Below, in pieces: positions 51,889 to 63,651 of a stretch of DNA of 64,000 bases. Source of the DNA: JAWKSY01 sp041402125 (lineage in GTDB: Bacteria; Planctomycetota; GCA-002687715; DRQF01); assembly GCA_041402125.1 (NCBI GenBank), contig JAWKSY010000001.1, positions 310,001-374,000 on the forward strand. The letters run 5' to 3'. The position numbers were made by a program, and so were the translations under genes. Position 1 is the first letter of the stretch, and every line of letters begins with the position of its first letter. The notes beneath the pieces were generated by a model. That model did no database searches. It was not told where the DNA came from and was given only the letters and a program-made list of their open reading frames with translations.

Positions 51889-53208
51889 TCAGCTCCTGTT
51901 GGGCGCGCCGATCCTTGCCTCGGCTCCGCTCCGACCCTCCCGCACCGCGCGCAGGGCCTCGATCGTCCGTTCCGTCGCGCCCCGGGCGCGATCGAGGGCC
52001 TCCCGGCCCGCATTTCCGGCGGCCCGGGCCGCCTCGGGGTCGAGGAGCCAGGCCTCGAGGGCGCGCTCCAGCGCTCCCTCGTCCGCGGCCTCGACGAGCG
52101 CCCCGACCTCCGCGAGGTCGGCGACCGCCTCGGCCACCGTTCCGACGTGGGGACCGACGACCTGGGGCCGCCCGGCCGCCGCCGGCTCGTACACGTTGTG
52201 CCCGCCGACGGGGACGAGGCTTCCCCCCAGGAAGACCAGATCCACCCCCGCGAAGAGCCCGGCCAGCTCTCCCATCGTGTCGAGGAGCACCACCGGCTCC
52301 CCGCCCCCCCCGGTCGTCGCGCTGCGCCGCCGGCCGGGCAGTCCCTCCCGCGCGCAGAGCTCCTCCACCCGCGGGAGGCGTTCGAGGTGCCGCGGGGCGA
52401 TCACCAGGACCAGCTCGGGATGGCGCTCGCGGAGGTTGCGATGGACCCGGAGGACCGCGGCTTCCTCGCCTTCGTGCGTACTCCCCGCGAGCCAGACCGG
52501 CCGCCCCTCGAGTCCCAGCTCCCGGCGCAGGAGCGCACCGCGCCCCTCCGGGACGGCGGCGGGGAGGTTATCAACTTTCAGGCTCCCGATCACGCTCAGG
52601 CGCTCGGCCGAAAGGCCGACGTCGAGCCAGCGGCGGCGGTACCGCTCGGTCTGCAGGAGGAAGCGGACGATGGCGTCGAAGGGGTCGAGGCCGAGGCGAC
52701 GCAGGCGCCGGAATCCGCGGGCCGAGCGCTCGGAGAGCTTGCCGTTCACGACGACGACCGGGACGCCCTCGCGCCGCGCCCGCCGGAGCTGGTTGGGCCA
52801 GAGATCGAGTTCGACCAGCACGAGGAGTTCGGGCCGGAAGGCCCGGAAGGCGCGCCGGACCACCCAGGAGAAGTCCAGCGGGCTGTAGGAGACCGTGTGG
52901 TCGGCGAAGTGTCGCCGGGCCTCGGCCAGGCCGGCGGGGGTCGTCGTCGTGACGACGATCGGGAGCTCGGGCCAGGTCTCGGCCAGACGCGCGACGAGCC
53001 CCCGGGCCGCGAGCACCTCACCGACGCTCACCGCGTGGATCCACAGGGAGCGGGCCTCGCCCGGAGGCGAGGGGAAGCCGCCGAGGCGCTCGGCCACCGG
53101 CGCCCGCCGCTTGGCCGGACGCCCGGAGAGCCGCCGGCGCAGGTGCCGGAAGGGCCAGGTCAGGACCAGCCCGAGAACGAGCAGGATGTAGACCAGGTCC
53201 GCGAGCAT
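51889..53208 (-). CDS. waaA: 3-deoxy-D-manno-octulosonic acid (Kdo) transferase WaaA
   Basis: 439 residues. An N-terminal membrane anchor (LVYILLVLGLVLTWPFRHL) is followed by the acceptor domain with SLWIHAVSVGEVLAARGLVA (the SVGE glutamate is catalytic) and VVTTTTPAGLAEARRHF. The nucleotide-sugar domain has WLAGSTHEGEEAAVL, VFLGGSLVPVGGHNVYEPAA, both typical. It transfers Kdo to lipid A, which implies that this organism makes Kdo-containing lipopolysaccharide. Coupled to metK downstream; secA lies 41 nt upstream. Confidence 0.95.
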   Translation of the reverse strand: MLADLVYILLVLGLVLTWPFRHLRRRLSGRPAKRRAPVAERLGGFPSPPGEARSLWIHAVSVGEVLAARGLVARLAETWPELPIVVTTTTPAGLAEARRHFADHTVSYSPLDFSWVVRRAFRAFRPELLVLVELDLWPNQLRRARREGVPVVVVNGKLSERSARGFRRLRRLGLDPFDAIVRFLLQTERYRRRWLDVGLSAERLSVIGSLKVDNLPAAVPEGRGALLRRELGLEGRPVWLAGSTHEGEEAAVLRVHRNLRERHPELVLVIAPRHLERLPRVEELCAREGLPGRRRSATTGGGGEPVVLLDTMGELAGLFAGVDLVFLGGSLVPVGGHNVYEPAAAGRPQVVGPHVGTVAEAVADLAEVGALVEAADEGALERALEAWLLDPEAARAAGNAGREALDRARGATERTIEALRAVREGRSGAEARIGAPNRS

Positions 53209-53249
53209 GGCTCAGGTCGCGGTCCGCGAGGGCCGACCGCGGCGCCGGC

Positions 53250-55985
<2,736 letters not shown>

Positions 55986-56047
55986 GTCCGCACCCCCGCG
56001 GCGGTTCCTGGAGTAGCTCTCGCCGGCCCGCCCTGGGACCCGCGCGG

Positions 56048-56076
56048 CACTCTAACGCCGGGCTCGTCGCAGCGGC
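56048..56076 (-). promoter_or_regulatory. Sigma70-type promoter of secA
   Basis: Minus strand TTGCCG (56076-56071) and TTAGAG (56053-56048) with exactly 17 bp between them; the -10 forms part of the recurring GTTAGAGT octamer. The predicted start is near 56041, giving a leader of about 56 nt. Confidence 0.65.
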
Positions 56077-56119
56077 AAGAATCCCGCAAACCGCAATGGA
56101 AGCGGGACTTGCGTCGGAG

Positions 56120-56941
56120 TCAGGCCGATTCGAGGTGCTGGTTGAGGAAGGTCATCAGCACCTCGATCTCGTAGGGCTTCACGAGGAAGCCGTCGAGGTA
56201 TTCGAACGAGCTGAGGTCGATTCCCGCCGCGGTGGCGAGAAAGAAGGGGGTGCCCGCCCAGGCCGGCAGCGCGCGGAGCTTCGTGACGAAGTCGATCCCG
56301 GTCATGCCCTGTCCCATCTCGAGATCCGAGAGGATCAGGTCGGGTCGCACGGTGGGAAGCGCCTCGAGGGCGTCCTCGGCGCAGTGGAAGACGGCCACGC
56401 GGTAGCCGCGACGCGAGAGGATCCGCCGGGCGCCCTCGGCGATGTCGAGATCGTCGTCCACCACCATGACCATCGGCTCGGTCGCGACCGGGCAGAGCTG
56501 GGTGTCCGGCACGTCCGCCGCGTCGACGTCGACGAGGATGTCGTGGAGGGTCGGGACGCCGTGTTTTCGCCACTCGGCCTCGACCTGCGACTTCACGCGA
56601 CAGTTGTAGTCCTTGATCGCGAGCCACTCCTGGTAGTCGGGAGTGGTCTCCTTGATGTCGAGCGCGTCGTGGGTGTCCACGGCAAAGAAGAAGGAGTCGC
56701 GAACGAGCGACTCCTGGAAGATGAGCTTCATGAAGGGGTAGCGGCGATTGCCGAGACGCAGGGAGAACTTGCGCATGCAGCCCTCCTTGCACTCATCGGT
56801 GAATCGCGCGAGGACGACGTCGCGATCCTGGTCGAAGTCGATCTTCGGCCAGTGCGAATCCGCCAGGTCTCCCCACGCATGAGCGAGGAAGCACGACACG
56901 GCGTCCTTGAATGTCGAAGCGTTCACCGCCTCGAGTTTCAT
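56120..56941 (-). CDS. Unknown N-terminal domain fused to a response-regulator receiver
   Basis: 273 residues. The first 145 residues are a domain I do not recognise; it contains VSCFLAHAWGDLADSHWPKI, ARFTDECKEGCMRKFSLRLG and RDSFFFAVDTHDALDIKETT. The C-terminal 120 residues are a CheY-like receiver: acidic pocket VMVVDDDLDI, phospho-acceptor Asp in DLILSDLEMGQG (about residue 205), and the lysine in FLVKPYEIEV. No DNA-binding output domain is present; the unknown domain is therefore the likely output or sensor, in the reversed order from usual. The gene follows lspA by 20 nt on the same strand. Confidence 0.82.
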   Translation of the reverse strand: MKLEAVNASTFKDAVSCFLAHAWGDLADSHWPKIDFDQDRDVVLARFTDECKEGCMRKFSLRLGNRRYPFMKLIFQESLVRDSFFFAVDTHDALDIKETTPDYQEWLAIKDYNCRVKSQVEAEWRKHGVPTLHDILVDVDAADVPDTQLCPVATEPMVMVVDDDLDIAEGARRILSRRGYRVAVFHCAEDALEALPTVRPDLILSDLEMGQGMTGIDFVTKLRALPAWAGTPFFLATAAGIDLSSFEYLDGFLVKPYEIEVLMTFLNQHLESA

Positions 56942-56961
56942 TCGCCGGCGATCCTTCGCTG

Positions 56962-57522
56962 TCAGGACTTCGAAGCGCCGCTCTCGAGGCTCGGGGACGC
57001 GTCCTCACCCCGGGCCGCGGACACTCGGTCCTGGTTCCATAGCACCAGCAACAAGAGCGGTGCTCCGACACATATACAGGAATCTGCCACGTTGAAGACG
57101 GGAAATTCGAACCAGTAGACGTTGATGAAGTCCCGCACGTGGCCCGTGAACAGGCCTTCCGAGCCCGAGAACGCGTTGTCGTAGATGTTCCCGATCGCGC
57201 CGCCGGCGACGAGGCCGAAAGCCGCCTGCGTCCACTTGCCGCGGGTCGGCATCGTCATGAACAACCACACGAGGCCGAGGAGGACGCCGCCGCGGATGAG
57301 AACCCAGTGCCAGGGTCGCACCTCGTCCTGCAGCATGCCCCACATCATCCCGGAGTTGAGGACCTCCCGGAACTGCAGGACGCCCTCCCAGATCACGATG
57401 CGGTCCATCGGTCCGTCGAGCGCGGCGAAGGCCGCGGCCTTCGACCAGAGGTCGAGCGCGACGGCTCCGACGACGATCGTCAGGAAGAGCTTGTAGCCCC
57501 GGACCGGCTTCGTCTCGTTCAT
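56962..57522 (-). CDS. lspA: Lipoprotein signal peptidase LspA
   Basis: 186 residues, four membrane helices (YKLFLTIVVGAVALDLWSKA; WVLIRGGVLLGLVWLFM; AAFGLVAGGAIGNIYDNAFS; DSCICVGAPLLLLVLW). The two catalytic aspartates lie in GAIGNIYDNAF and FNVADSCICVG, with VRDFINVYW between. It removes signal peptides from diacylglyceryl-modified lipoproteins, of which the window encodes at least three. The family's GNLIDR is varied to GNIYDN. Upstream TATACT (57612-57607) could be its -10 box. Confidence 0.92.
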   Translation of the reverse strand: MNETKPVRGYKLFLTIVVGAVALDLWSKAAAFAALDGPMDRIVIWEGVLQFREVLNSGMMWGMLQDEVRPWHWVLIRGGVLLGLVWLFMTMPTRGKWTQAAFGLVAGGAIGNIYDNAFSGSEGLFTGHVRDFINVYWFEFPVFNVADSCICVGAPLLLLVLWNQDRVSAARGEDASPSLESGASKS

Positions 57523-57606
57523 CGCTGGTCTCGACCTCCGCCGGCGCCCGGCCGGCCCCCTGCTCGGCCGTCCGGGCCGCGGGAGACCGCCGATTCGCGG
57601 GCGAAG

Positions 57607-57612
57607 AGTATA
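57607..57612 (-). promoter_or_regulatory. Possible -10 element of lspA
   Basis: Minus-strand TATACT within GCTATACTC, about 85 nt upstream of the lspA start. A clear -35 is lacking. A similar GGTATACTC lies at 25271-25263 upstream of the Zn-ribbon/HEAT gene. Confidence 0.35.
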
Positions 57613-57729
57613 GCAGCGTCCCGCGCGCGCTTCCCGGCGGGGATCCCGCCGTCGGGGCGGCTCGTGTACCCTGCAGACGTCGCGGCGGGCCCGGGCGGGT
57701 CCCGGCCGCGCGACGGGGAGGGACGCCGG

Positions 57730-58638
57730 GTGCGGGATCGGGCCGAGATCGGGGTCTTCCTCGACCTCCGCGGAGCGGAGGCCGGCTGGTCCCCGCACAC
57801 GCGGGCGGCCTACCGGCGAGACCTCGAACTCTACGCCGACCACCTCGAGACGCGCGGCGTCGCCACCTTCGCGGCCGGCGGAGCCGACGCGATCCTCGCC
57901 TTCCTCGCCCTCCGTCGCCGGGCGGGCGACGCGGAGCGCACACTGAACCGCCGCCTCGCGGCGCTCCGATCCTTCCACCGCCACCTCATGGAGGAGGGGA
58001 TCCTCCGCGAGGACCCCTTCCAGCGGCTCCCCGCGGCGAAGCGGGCGCGGACCCTCCCCCACTATCTCAGCAAAAAGGAGATGACGTCGCTCCTCGACGC
58101 CGCCGCCGCCCGCGAGGGACCCGAGGGCCTCCGCGACGTCGCGATCGTCGAGATCCTCTACGCCTCGGGGATCCGCGTCTCCGAGCTCACCGGGCTCGGC
58201 CCGGGCGACGTGGGCCGTCCGGACGAGACCGGCATCGCCCAGCTCGTCGTCCTCGGCAAGGGCAACAAGGAGCGCTTCGTGCCGCTCGCCGCGCCGGCCC
58301 AGGAGGCCCTCGCCACCTGGCTCGCCGAGGGGCGCCCGCACCTCGCGCGGCCGGACTCGCCGGATCGTCTCTTCCTCTCCACGCGGGGCCGGGCGCTCTC
58401 GCGCGAGGCCGTCTACCGGCGGCTGCGCGAGACCGGCCTCGCGGCCGGGATCCGCCAGCGGGTGACGCCCCACCTGCTCCGCCACACCTTCGCCACCCAT
58501 CTCGTCCACCAGGGGGCCGATCTCCGGGCCGTGCAGGAGATGCTGGGCCACGCGAACCTCGAGACGACGACGATCTACACGTCCGTCGACGCCGAGCGGT
58601 TCCGGTCCATCCACCGGCGCTTCCATCCCCGCGGCTGA
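57730..58638 (+). CDS. XerC/XerD-type tyrosine recombinase
   Basis: 302 residues from GTG 57730, preceded by GGGGAGGGACGCCGG. The N-terminal core-binding domain contains GWSPHTRAAYRRDLELYADH. The catalytic residues are all seen: Arg in YASGIRVSELTGL, Lys in VLGKGNKERFVPL, HxxR in THLLRHTFATHLVHQG-type (PHLLRHTF), His in MLGHANLETT and the nucleophile Tyr in TTIYTSVDAERF. It probably resolves chromosome dimers at dif with a partner; the length and lack of mobile-element context argue against a phage integrase. XerC versus XerD is not decided by eye. Confidence 0.93.
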   Translation: MRDRAEIGVFLDLRGAEAGWSPHTRAAYRRDLELYADHLETRGVATFAAGGADAILAFLALRRRAGDAERTLNRRLAALRSFHRHLMEEGILREDPFQRLPAAKRARTLPHYLSKKEMTSLLDAAAAREGPEGLRDVAIVEILYASGIRVSELTGLGPGDVGRPDETGIAQLVVLGKGNKERFVPLAAPAQEALATWLAEGRPHLARPDSPDRLFLSTRGRALSREAVYRRLRETGLAAGIRQRVTPHLLRHTFATHLVHQGADLRAVQEMLGHANLETTTIYTSVDAERFRSIHRRFHPRG

Positions 58639-58877
58639 ATCGCCGCGAGCGTCGATCGGCGGCGAGGGTCTCGGTCCCCGGGGCGTGGTGAGAGCGCGAG
58701 GCTTCCCGCCACGAAAACCGGATGGGAATCGCCTCTCGGAGTCCTCCCGGATACAGTCGCGACCGTGGCGACGGACGGGACCCTGCCCCCTGTCCGCGCG
58801 CCGAGGCGTGAACCATCACCGTCCGAATCGCCCCGTGCGCCCTTCACCGCGCGCCCGGGGTGCGCCGAGGGCAGAAC

Positions 58878-60605
58878 ATGCTGAGACCGTCCATCCTCAT
58901 CCTCGCGCTGGCGACCTTCCTGTCGCCGTCTCGCGCGCAGAACACCTTCTCCTATCCGGACTTCTCCTCGACCGCCGGCCTGGTGATGAACGGCTCGGCG
59001 ACCCCGTCCGGTTCCGCGCCGACCCTCGTCATGACCTCGGGCCCCTCCGAGGCGGCGTCGGTCTATCGCACGTCGCTCGTGACGGTCGAAGGCGGCTTCG
59101 ACACCACGTTCACGTACCGGATCCTGCCGCTCACGCCCTTCGCCGATCCGGGCGAGGGATTCGCGTTCATCGTCCAGAACGCCGTCGCGGCGACGGCTGC
59201 GCTCGGCTACGCCGGCGACAGCCTCGGATACGGAGGGCTCATCGAGAACGCGCTGGTGATCGAGTTCGACAACGAACTCACGGCCGCGAACGGGGACGCG
59301 ACCGACAACGAGATCTCGATCCGTTCCTCGAACGGACCGCCCCTGAACGTCGGAGAGGGGACCGCGATCGCGCGGACGTCGCCGGCGGTCGACCTGGACG
59401 ACGGCGCCGCCCACACGGTCCGCATCCGGCAGGCCTTCGGCGAGCTCAGCGTCTTCGTCGACGACCTCGTGAATCCGGTCCTGAGCCTCGCGTGGGACTT
59501 CGAGAGCGGCGGTACGGCCCTCACGAATCCCGGTCTGCCTCCGATGCTCCTCGGTCATGAGGCCTGGGTCGGCTTCACCGCGGGCACGAGCGGGGCGCGA
59601 AGCCAGCGCCTCGAGATCCTCGACTGGAACTGGAGCTCCACGGACCAGCCCGCGGCCTGCTTCGCCAGCCGGGTGGGACTCGGTCTGCCCGGCGCCCCCT
59701 TCGACATCCTCACGATCAACGGAGCGACGGGGGGATTCCTGCGCCGCCTGCAGACGGAGATCTACCAGCCCTGGACCGTCTCTCTCGCCTCGTCTCCGGC
59801 GAACCCGCTGCCGGCGAAGCTCGCGATCATCGGCTTCATCGGCACTCCGGGACCGGCCGACTTCTACCCGACGCCCTGGGGTGACCTCTGCTTCGCCCCG
59901 GGCTTCGTCCAACCCGTGCCCTGGCGATTCACCCTCGTCGACAGTCTGACGAGCTCTCCGTCAGCCCTCCTGCCGCCGACGCTGACGCCCTTCTCCCTCA
60001 CGCTCCCCTGGCTCGCGCAGCCCCTCAGCCTCACCCTCCAGGGCGCCGTCCTCGAGGACAATTCGGACCCCTTGTCCGTCGCCTTGACAAATGCGGTCAT
60101 CCTCGATTTCCTGCCCGTCGACCCGCCGACGATCACGAGCGTCACTCCGGCGGTGCCGCCGCCGGGGGCGAACGTCATGCTGCAGGGCACCGGGTTCAAT
60201 CCCGCGATGACGCTCCTCATCGACGGCAATCCCGTCCCGATCAACGTCCTCACCTCGGTCTACGCGACATTCACCGCCCCGGCCCTCATCGCCTGCGACA
60301 CCACGCTGACCGTCCTCAACCCCGACCAGTCGGGCGACTCGATCCTCATCAACGAGACGCCGACGATCGACTTCTTCCCCTTCTCGACGGGCCCGGCGAG
60401 CGGCGGCTCGATCTTTGCCATCGGCGGCACCTCCCTGGCGAACCCCGCGTCGGTCCACTTCGGTTTGACGCCGGCTCTCGTCACCAATTCGTCACCGACG
60501 CTGATCACCGGCATCATCCCGCCGGGACCGGCCATGACCTCGGTCCTCGTCACCGTCACGCCCCCCCTCGGCTGTCGGGTGACGACGACCTACACCTACC
60601 AGTAG
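58878..60605 (+). CDS. Secreted L-type-lectin-like protein with two IPT/TIG domains
   Basis: 575 residues. Signal peptide LRPSILILALATFLSPSRAQ. Residues about 25-255 look like an L-type lectin/concanavalin fold (FSYPDFSSTAGLVMNGSA; NALVIEFDNELTAANGDATD then NEISI). A middle beta module follows (GGFLRRLQTEIYQPWTVSLA; PWGDLCFAPGFVQPVPWRFT), then two IPT/TIG domains (PPTITSVTPAVPPPGANVML; PTIDFFPFSTGPASGGSIFA). It is a close paralogue of the next gene. Likely a surface or secreted carbohydrate-binding protein. ATG 58878 is chosen because it opens the signal peptide and has GAGGG upstream. Confidence 0.87.
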   Translation: MLRPSILILALATFLSPSRAQNTFSYPDFSSTAGLVMNGSATPSGSAPTLVMTSGPSEAASVYRTSLVTVEGGFDTTFTYRILPLTPFADPGEGFAFIVQNAVAATAALGYAGDSLGYGGLIENALVIEFDNELTAANGDATDNEISIRSSNGPPLNVGEGTAIARTSPAVDLDDGAAHTVRIRQAFGELSVFVDDLVNPVLSLAWDFESGGTALTNPGLPPMLLGHEAWVGFTAGTSGARSQRLEILDWNWSSTDQPAACFASRVGLGLPGAPFDILTINGATGGFLRRLQTEIYQPWTVSLASSPANPLPAKLAIIGFIGTPGPADFYPTPWGDLCFAPGFVQPVPWRFTLVDSLTSSPSALLPPTLTPFSLTLPWLAQPLSLTLQGAVLEDNSDPLSVALTNAVILDFLPVDPPTITSVTPAVPPPGANVMLQGTGFNPAMTLLIDGNPVPINVLTSVYATFTAPALIACDTTLTVLNPDQSGDSILINETPTIDFFPFSTGPASGGSIFAIGGTSLANPASVHFGLTPALVTNSSPTLITGIIPPGPAMTSVLVTVTPPLGCRVTTTYTYQ

Positions 60606-60789
60606 GAATCCCGCGCCCCGACCTGCGGAGGACCACGTCCCGGAGGCGCTGAACTCGGCTTCGCGGGGCGTCCGCCGACCCGAACCCGGGAAAGCCGCCG
60701 ACGACCGGCGTTTTCCGCTTCGTGCGCGAGGCGCTCCCGTGCGACACTGTCCGATCATCCCGACCCCTGCTCCCGCTCGAGGCAGAGAC

Positions 60790-62514
60790 ATGACCATCTT
60801 CACCCGCGGCCTCGCCGCGCTGCTCCTCGTCGCCGCCGTCGGCGTCGGCCAGTCCAACGTCAGCTACATCGACTTCAGCTCGACCATCGGACTCACCCTC
60901 AATGGCAACGCCGCGCAGAACCCCGGCGGGCTGACGCTCGACCTGGTCAGCGCGTCCGGCCAGTCGAGTTCGGTGTTCTCGGACACGCCGCTCTCGGTGG
61001 CGGCCGGCTTCGACATGACCTTCACGTTTCAGGTGTTGCCGCTGCCGGGCGGCGGCCAGCTCGCGGACGGCTTCGCCTTCGTCCTCCACAACGATCCGAA
61101 CGGATCCGCCTACCTCGGCACCGGCGGCGGCAGCATGGGCTACGCGCCCGGGATCCTGAACGCGGTCGTCATCGAGTTCGACAACTACGTGAACGGCGCC
61201 CAGGGCGACACGAGCGACAACGAGCTGTCGATCCACACGAGCGGCCCCGCCGCGACGAACAACAACGAGACGAACTCGATCGGTCGCGTGACGCCGACGG
61301 TGGACTTCGACGACGGCGGCATCCACGTCTGCCGCCTCGAGTACACGCCGGGCATCCTGAACGTCTACCTCGACGTGCTCACGACGCCCGTCCTGACCGT
61401 CCCCTACGACTTCACGACCGGCGGGACCTTCCTCACCGGCGGCGCGGTCGCCCCGCCGGCCCTCAACGACTTCGGCCTCTACGCCGGCTTCACCGGCGGC
61501 ACCGGTGCGCTCGGCCAGAACATCCAGATCTATGACTGGCTCTGGACCTCGCCGGGCGGCCAGCCCGCCTGCTTCGACAGCAAGGTCGGTCTCTCGAACC
61601 CGGGCGGCCCCTTCGACGTCCTGACCATCAACGGCAGCGCGGGCGGCTTCTACCGGACGGTCACGATCGACACCTACACGCCCTGGAGCATCCAGCTCGC
61701 CCAGCCGCCGACCAACCCTTCGGCGGCGAAGATGGCGATCATCGCGACCTTCGGCGTGCCGAACCAGTCGACGGCCTACAGCACGCCCTGGGGCGACCTC
61801 TGCTTCGCCCCCTACTTCGTCGTGCCGGCGCCCTACTTCTTCACGCTCGTGGACAGTCTCGTGCTCTCGCCGGCGCTCCTGCCGCCCTTCATGACGCCCT
61901 TCAACTTCGCGATCCCGGGCATCGACATCCCCATCACCGTGACCTTCCAGGGCGCCGTGATCGAGGACAACGCCGATCCGAATTCGGTGGGGATCACGAA
62001 CGCGGTCGTGCTGGAGATCAAGGCGCTCGATCCGCCGGTCATCACCTCGATCCTGCCGCAGGCGCCGGCCGTCGGAGGCACGGTGACCATCACCGGAACG
62101 GGCTTCCATCCGAACATGCTGCTCGACGTTGGCGGCACGCTCACGCCGGTCACGGTGACCAGCTCGACGACGGCGACCTTCGTCGCGACGCAGGTCTATC
62201 CCTGCGACACGCAGGTCACGATCGCCAACCCGGACCAGCAGTTCGCGATCGGCGCGATCAACACCTCGCCGACGATCCTCGCGTTCCCCTTCTTCCAGGG
62301 TCCGGCCGCGGGCGGCGGCCCCTTCGTGGTCTCGGGAACGAACCTCGGCATGGGATCGACGGTCGACTTCGGCGGGACGCCGGCCCAGGTCAACTCGGCC
62401 AGCGCGAGCGTCATCACCGGCGTCATCCCGGCGGGCACGCCGATGAGCTCCGTCGTCGTCACGATCACGAACGCCGGCGGCTGCCAGGTCACGACGAACT
62501 ACACCTACAACTGA
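60790..62514 (+). CDS. Secreted L-type-lectin-like protein with two IPT/TIG domains, paralogue
   Basis: 574 residues, same architecture as the gene at 58878: signal peptide (MTIFTRGLAALLLVAAVGVG), lectin-like domain (NVSYIDFSSTIGLTLNGNAA; AVVIEFDNYVNGAQGDTSDN then ELSIH), middle module (PWGDLCFAPYFVVPAPYFFT), then two IPT domains (PPVITSILPQAPAVGGTVTI; PTILAFPFFQGPAAGGGPFV) and the ending GCQVTTNYTYN that matches GCRVTTTYTYQ of the first copy. The EFDN and SDNE acidic pairs could bind calcium as in legume-type lectins. Tandem duplication is clear although the copies have diverged considerably. Confidence 0.88.
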   Translation: MTIFTRGLAALLLVAAVGVGQSNVSYIDFSSTIGLTLNGNAAQNPGGLTLDLVSASGQSSSVFSDTPLSVAAGFDMTFTFQVLPLPGGGQLADGFAFVLHNDPNGSAYLGTGGGSMGYAPGILNAVVIEFDNYVNGAQGDTSDNELSIHTSGPAATNNNETNSIGRVTPTVDFDDGGIHVCRLEYTPGILNVYLDVLTTPVLTVPYDFTTGGTFLTGGAVAPPALNDFGLYAGFTGGTGALGQNIQIYDWLWTSPGGQPACFDSKVGLSNPGGPFDVLTINGSAGGFYRTVTIDTYTPWSIQLAQPPTNPSAAKMAIIATFGVPNQSTAYSTPWGDLCFAPYFVVPAPYFFTLVDSLVLSPALLPPFMTPFNFAIPGIDIPITVTFQGAVIEDNADPNSVGITNAVVLEIKALDPPVITSILPQAPAVGGTVTITGTGFHPNMLLDVGGTLTPVTVTSSTTATFVATQVYPCDTQVTIANPDQQFAIGAINTSPTILAFPFFQGPAAGGGPFVVSGTNLGMGSTVDFGGTPAQVNSASASVITGVIPAGTPMSSVVVTITNAGGCQVTTNYTYN

Positions 62515-62529
62515 GCTTCGCCGCCCGCC

Positions 62530-63651
62530 TCACCGGCGGGTCGCGAGCACCTCGAGCGCGCGGTCGATCGCCCGGAGCTGGCGTTCGGCCGCGCGGCTCC
62601 AGGTGAACTCCGCCGCGCGCTCCCGCCCGCGCGCCACCGCGCTCTCGCGCGCGCCGGCATCGCCCGCGAGGGCGTCCAGACGATCGAGCCACGCTCCGGG
62701 GCGGTCGAGCGGCCAGAGATCGCCCGCGGCAACGATCTCGTCGAAGGGCGGTCGCGCCGCCGCGAGGACGGGGACGCCCGCCGCCATCGCCTCGAGCAGG
62801 GGCACGCCGAAGCCCTCGACGTGCGAGGGCATCAGGAAGGCCTCGGCGCCGCGGTAGAGCGCGCGGAGCGTCGCCTCGTCCACCGCTCCCAGCCAGCGCA
62901 CCCGGTCGGCCACGCCGCGCTCCGCCGCGAGCCGTTCGGGCTCGTCGAAGCCCGGGCGCGGCGCGCCCGCGTGGACGAGGAGCCGACGACCGCCGCGTTC
63001 CCGATCGAGGGCGGCGAGTTCGGAGAGGAAGCCGAGGTTCTTCCGGGGCTCGCGGTGCCCCACCGCGAGCAGGTAGCCGCGCGGCTCGAGCCCGAGCGGC
63101 CCGAGAGCGGCGACGTCGCTCCCCGCGAAGTCCTCGACGACGACGCCGTTCGGCACCACGAGGATCTCCTCGGCGGGACGCCCCGAGAGCGCGACGAGCT
63201 CGCCCCGCACGTGCTCCGAGACCGTCGTGACGAGGGGGCAGGTCCGCAGCACGGCGGGGAAGCGCCGGCGCATCCAGAGTCGTCGGGCGAGCGAGGCCTC
63301 GCCGGAGGGCTCGAGCTGCCGGAGGTCGTGGACGCAGGGAAGGGTGCGCGCGGGATCGGCGTAGGGACGCGGATCCTGCAGGACGAGGTCGCGGTCCCCG
63401 AGCGCCGCCCTCAGGCGCCGCCCGCCGTGGAGGGCCCGGGCGAGGGCCGAGCGCGGCGAGTCGTGCACGCGGACCTCGACGAAGGGGAGCCGGCGCGCGA
63501 TCTCCTCCGCCGTCTCCGGCGCGGCGAGGACGAGCCAGTCCCCGCGGGACGCGAAGGCCTCGGGCGCGGCGCCGAGGAGGGAGACGAGTCGACGCCCCGT
63601 TCCGCTGGCGAGGGTCCGGATGGCGGTGGCGTCCACCGCGAGCCGACTCAC
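62530..63651 (-). CDS. Glycosyltransferase, GT4 family
   Basis: 373 residues from GTG 63651, which overlaps the upstream stop as GTGA. Family blocks: VSRLAVDATAIRTLASGTGR at the start, CVHDLRQLEPSGEASLARRL, LVTTVSEHVRGELVALSGRP, VVPNGVVVEDF, YLLAVGHREPRKNLGFLSEL and the donor-binding FLMPSHVEGFGVPLLEAMAA (E-x7-E motif). The substrate is unknown. It forms a coupled pair with the next glycosyltransferase gene and is likely involved in surface polysaccharide or glycoprotein glycan synthesis. Confidence 0.93.
   Translation of the reverse strand: MSRLAVDATAIRTLASGTGRRLVSLLGAAPEAFASRGDWLVLAAPETAEEIARRLPFVEVRVHDSPRSALARALHGGRRLRAALGDRDLVLQDPRPYADPARTLPCVHDLRQLEPSGEASLARRLWMRRRFPAVLRTCPLVTTVSEHVRGELVALSGRPAEEILVVPNGVVVEDFAGSDVAALGPLGLEPRGYLLAVGHREPRKNLGFLSELAALDRERGGRRLLVHAGAPRPGFDEPERLAAERGVADRVRWLGAVDEATLRALYRGAEAFLMPSHVEGFGVPLLEAMAAGVPVLAAARPPFDEIVAAGDLWPLDRPGAWLDRLDALAGDAGARESAVARGRERAAEFTWSRAAERQLRAIDRALEVLATRR

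Noticed and set aside
48161..52888. A very long plus-strand open frame (about 1575 codons) opposite the SGNH, pseudopilin, metK and waaA genes
   Set aside because: It is the antisense of well-supported genes; high GC removes stop codons. Its translation has no family signature.
57730..58638. Phage or integron integrase
   Set aside because: Length, motifs and setting beside lspA fit a housekeeping XerC/D enzyme; no attachment site, cassette array or phage genes are near.
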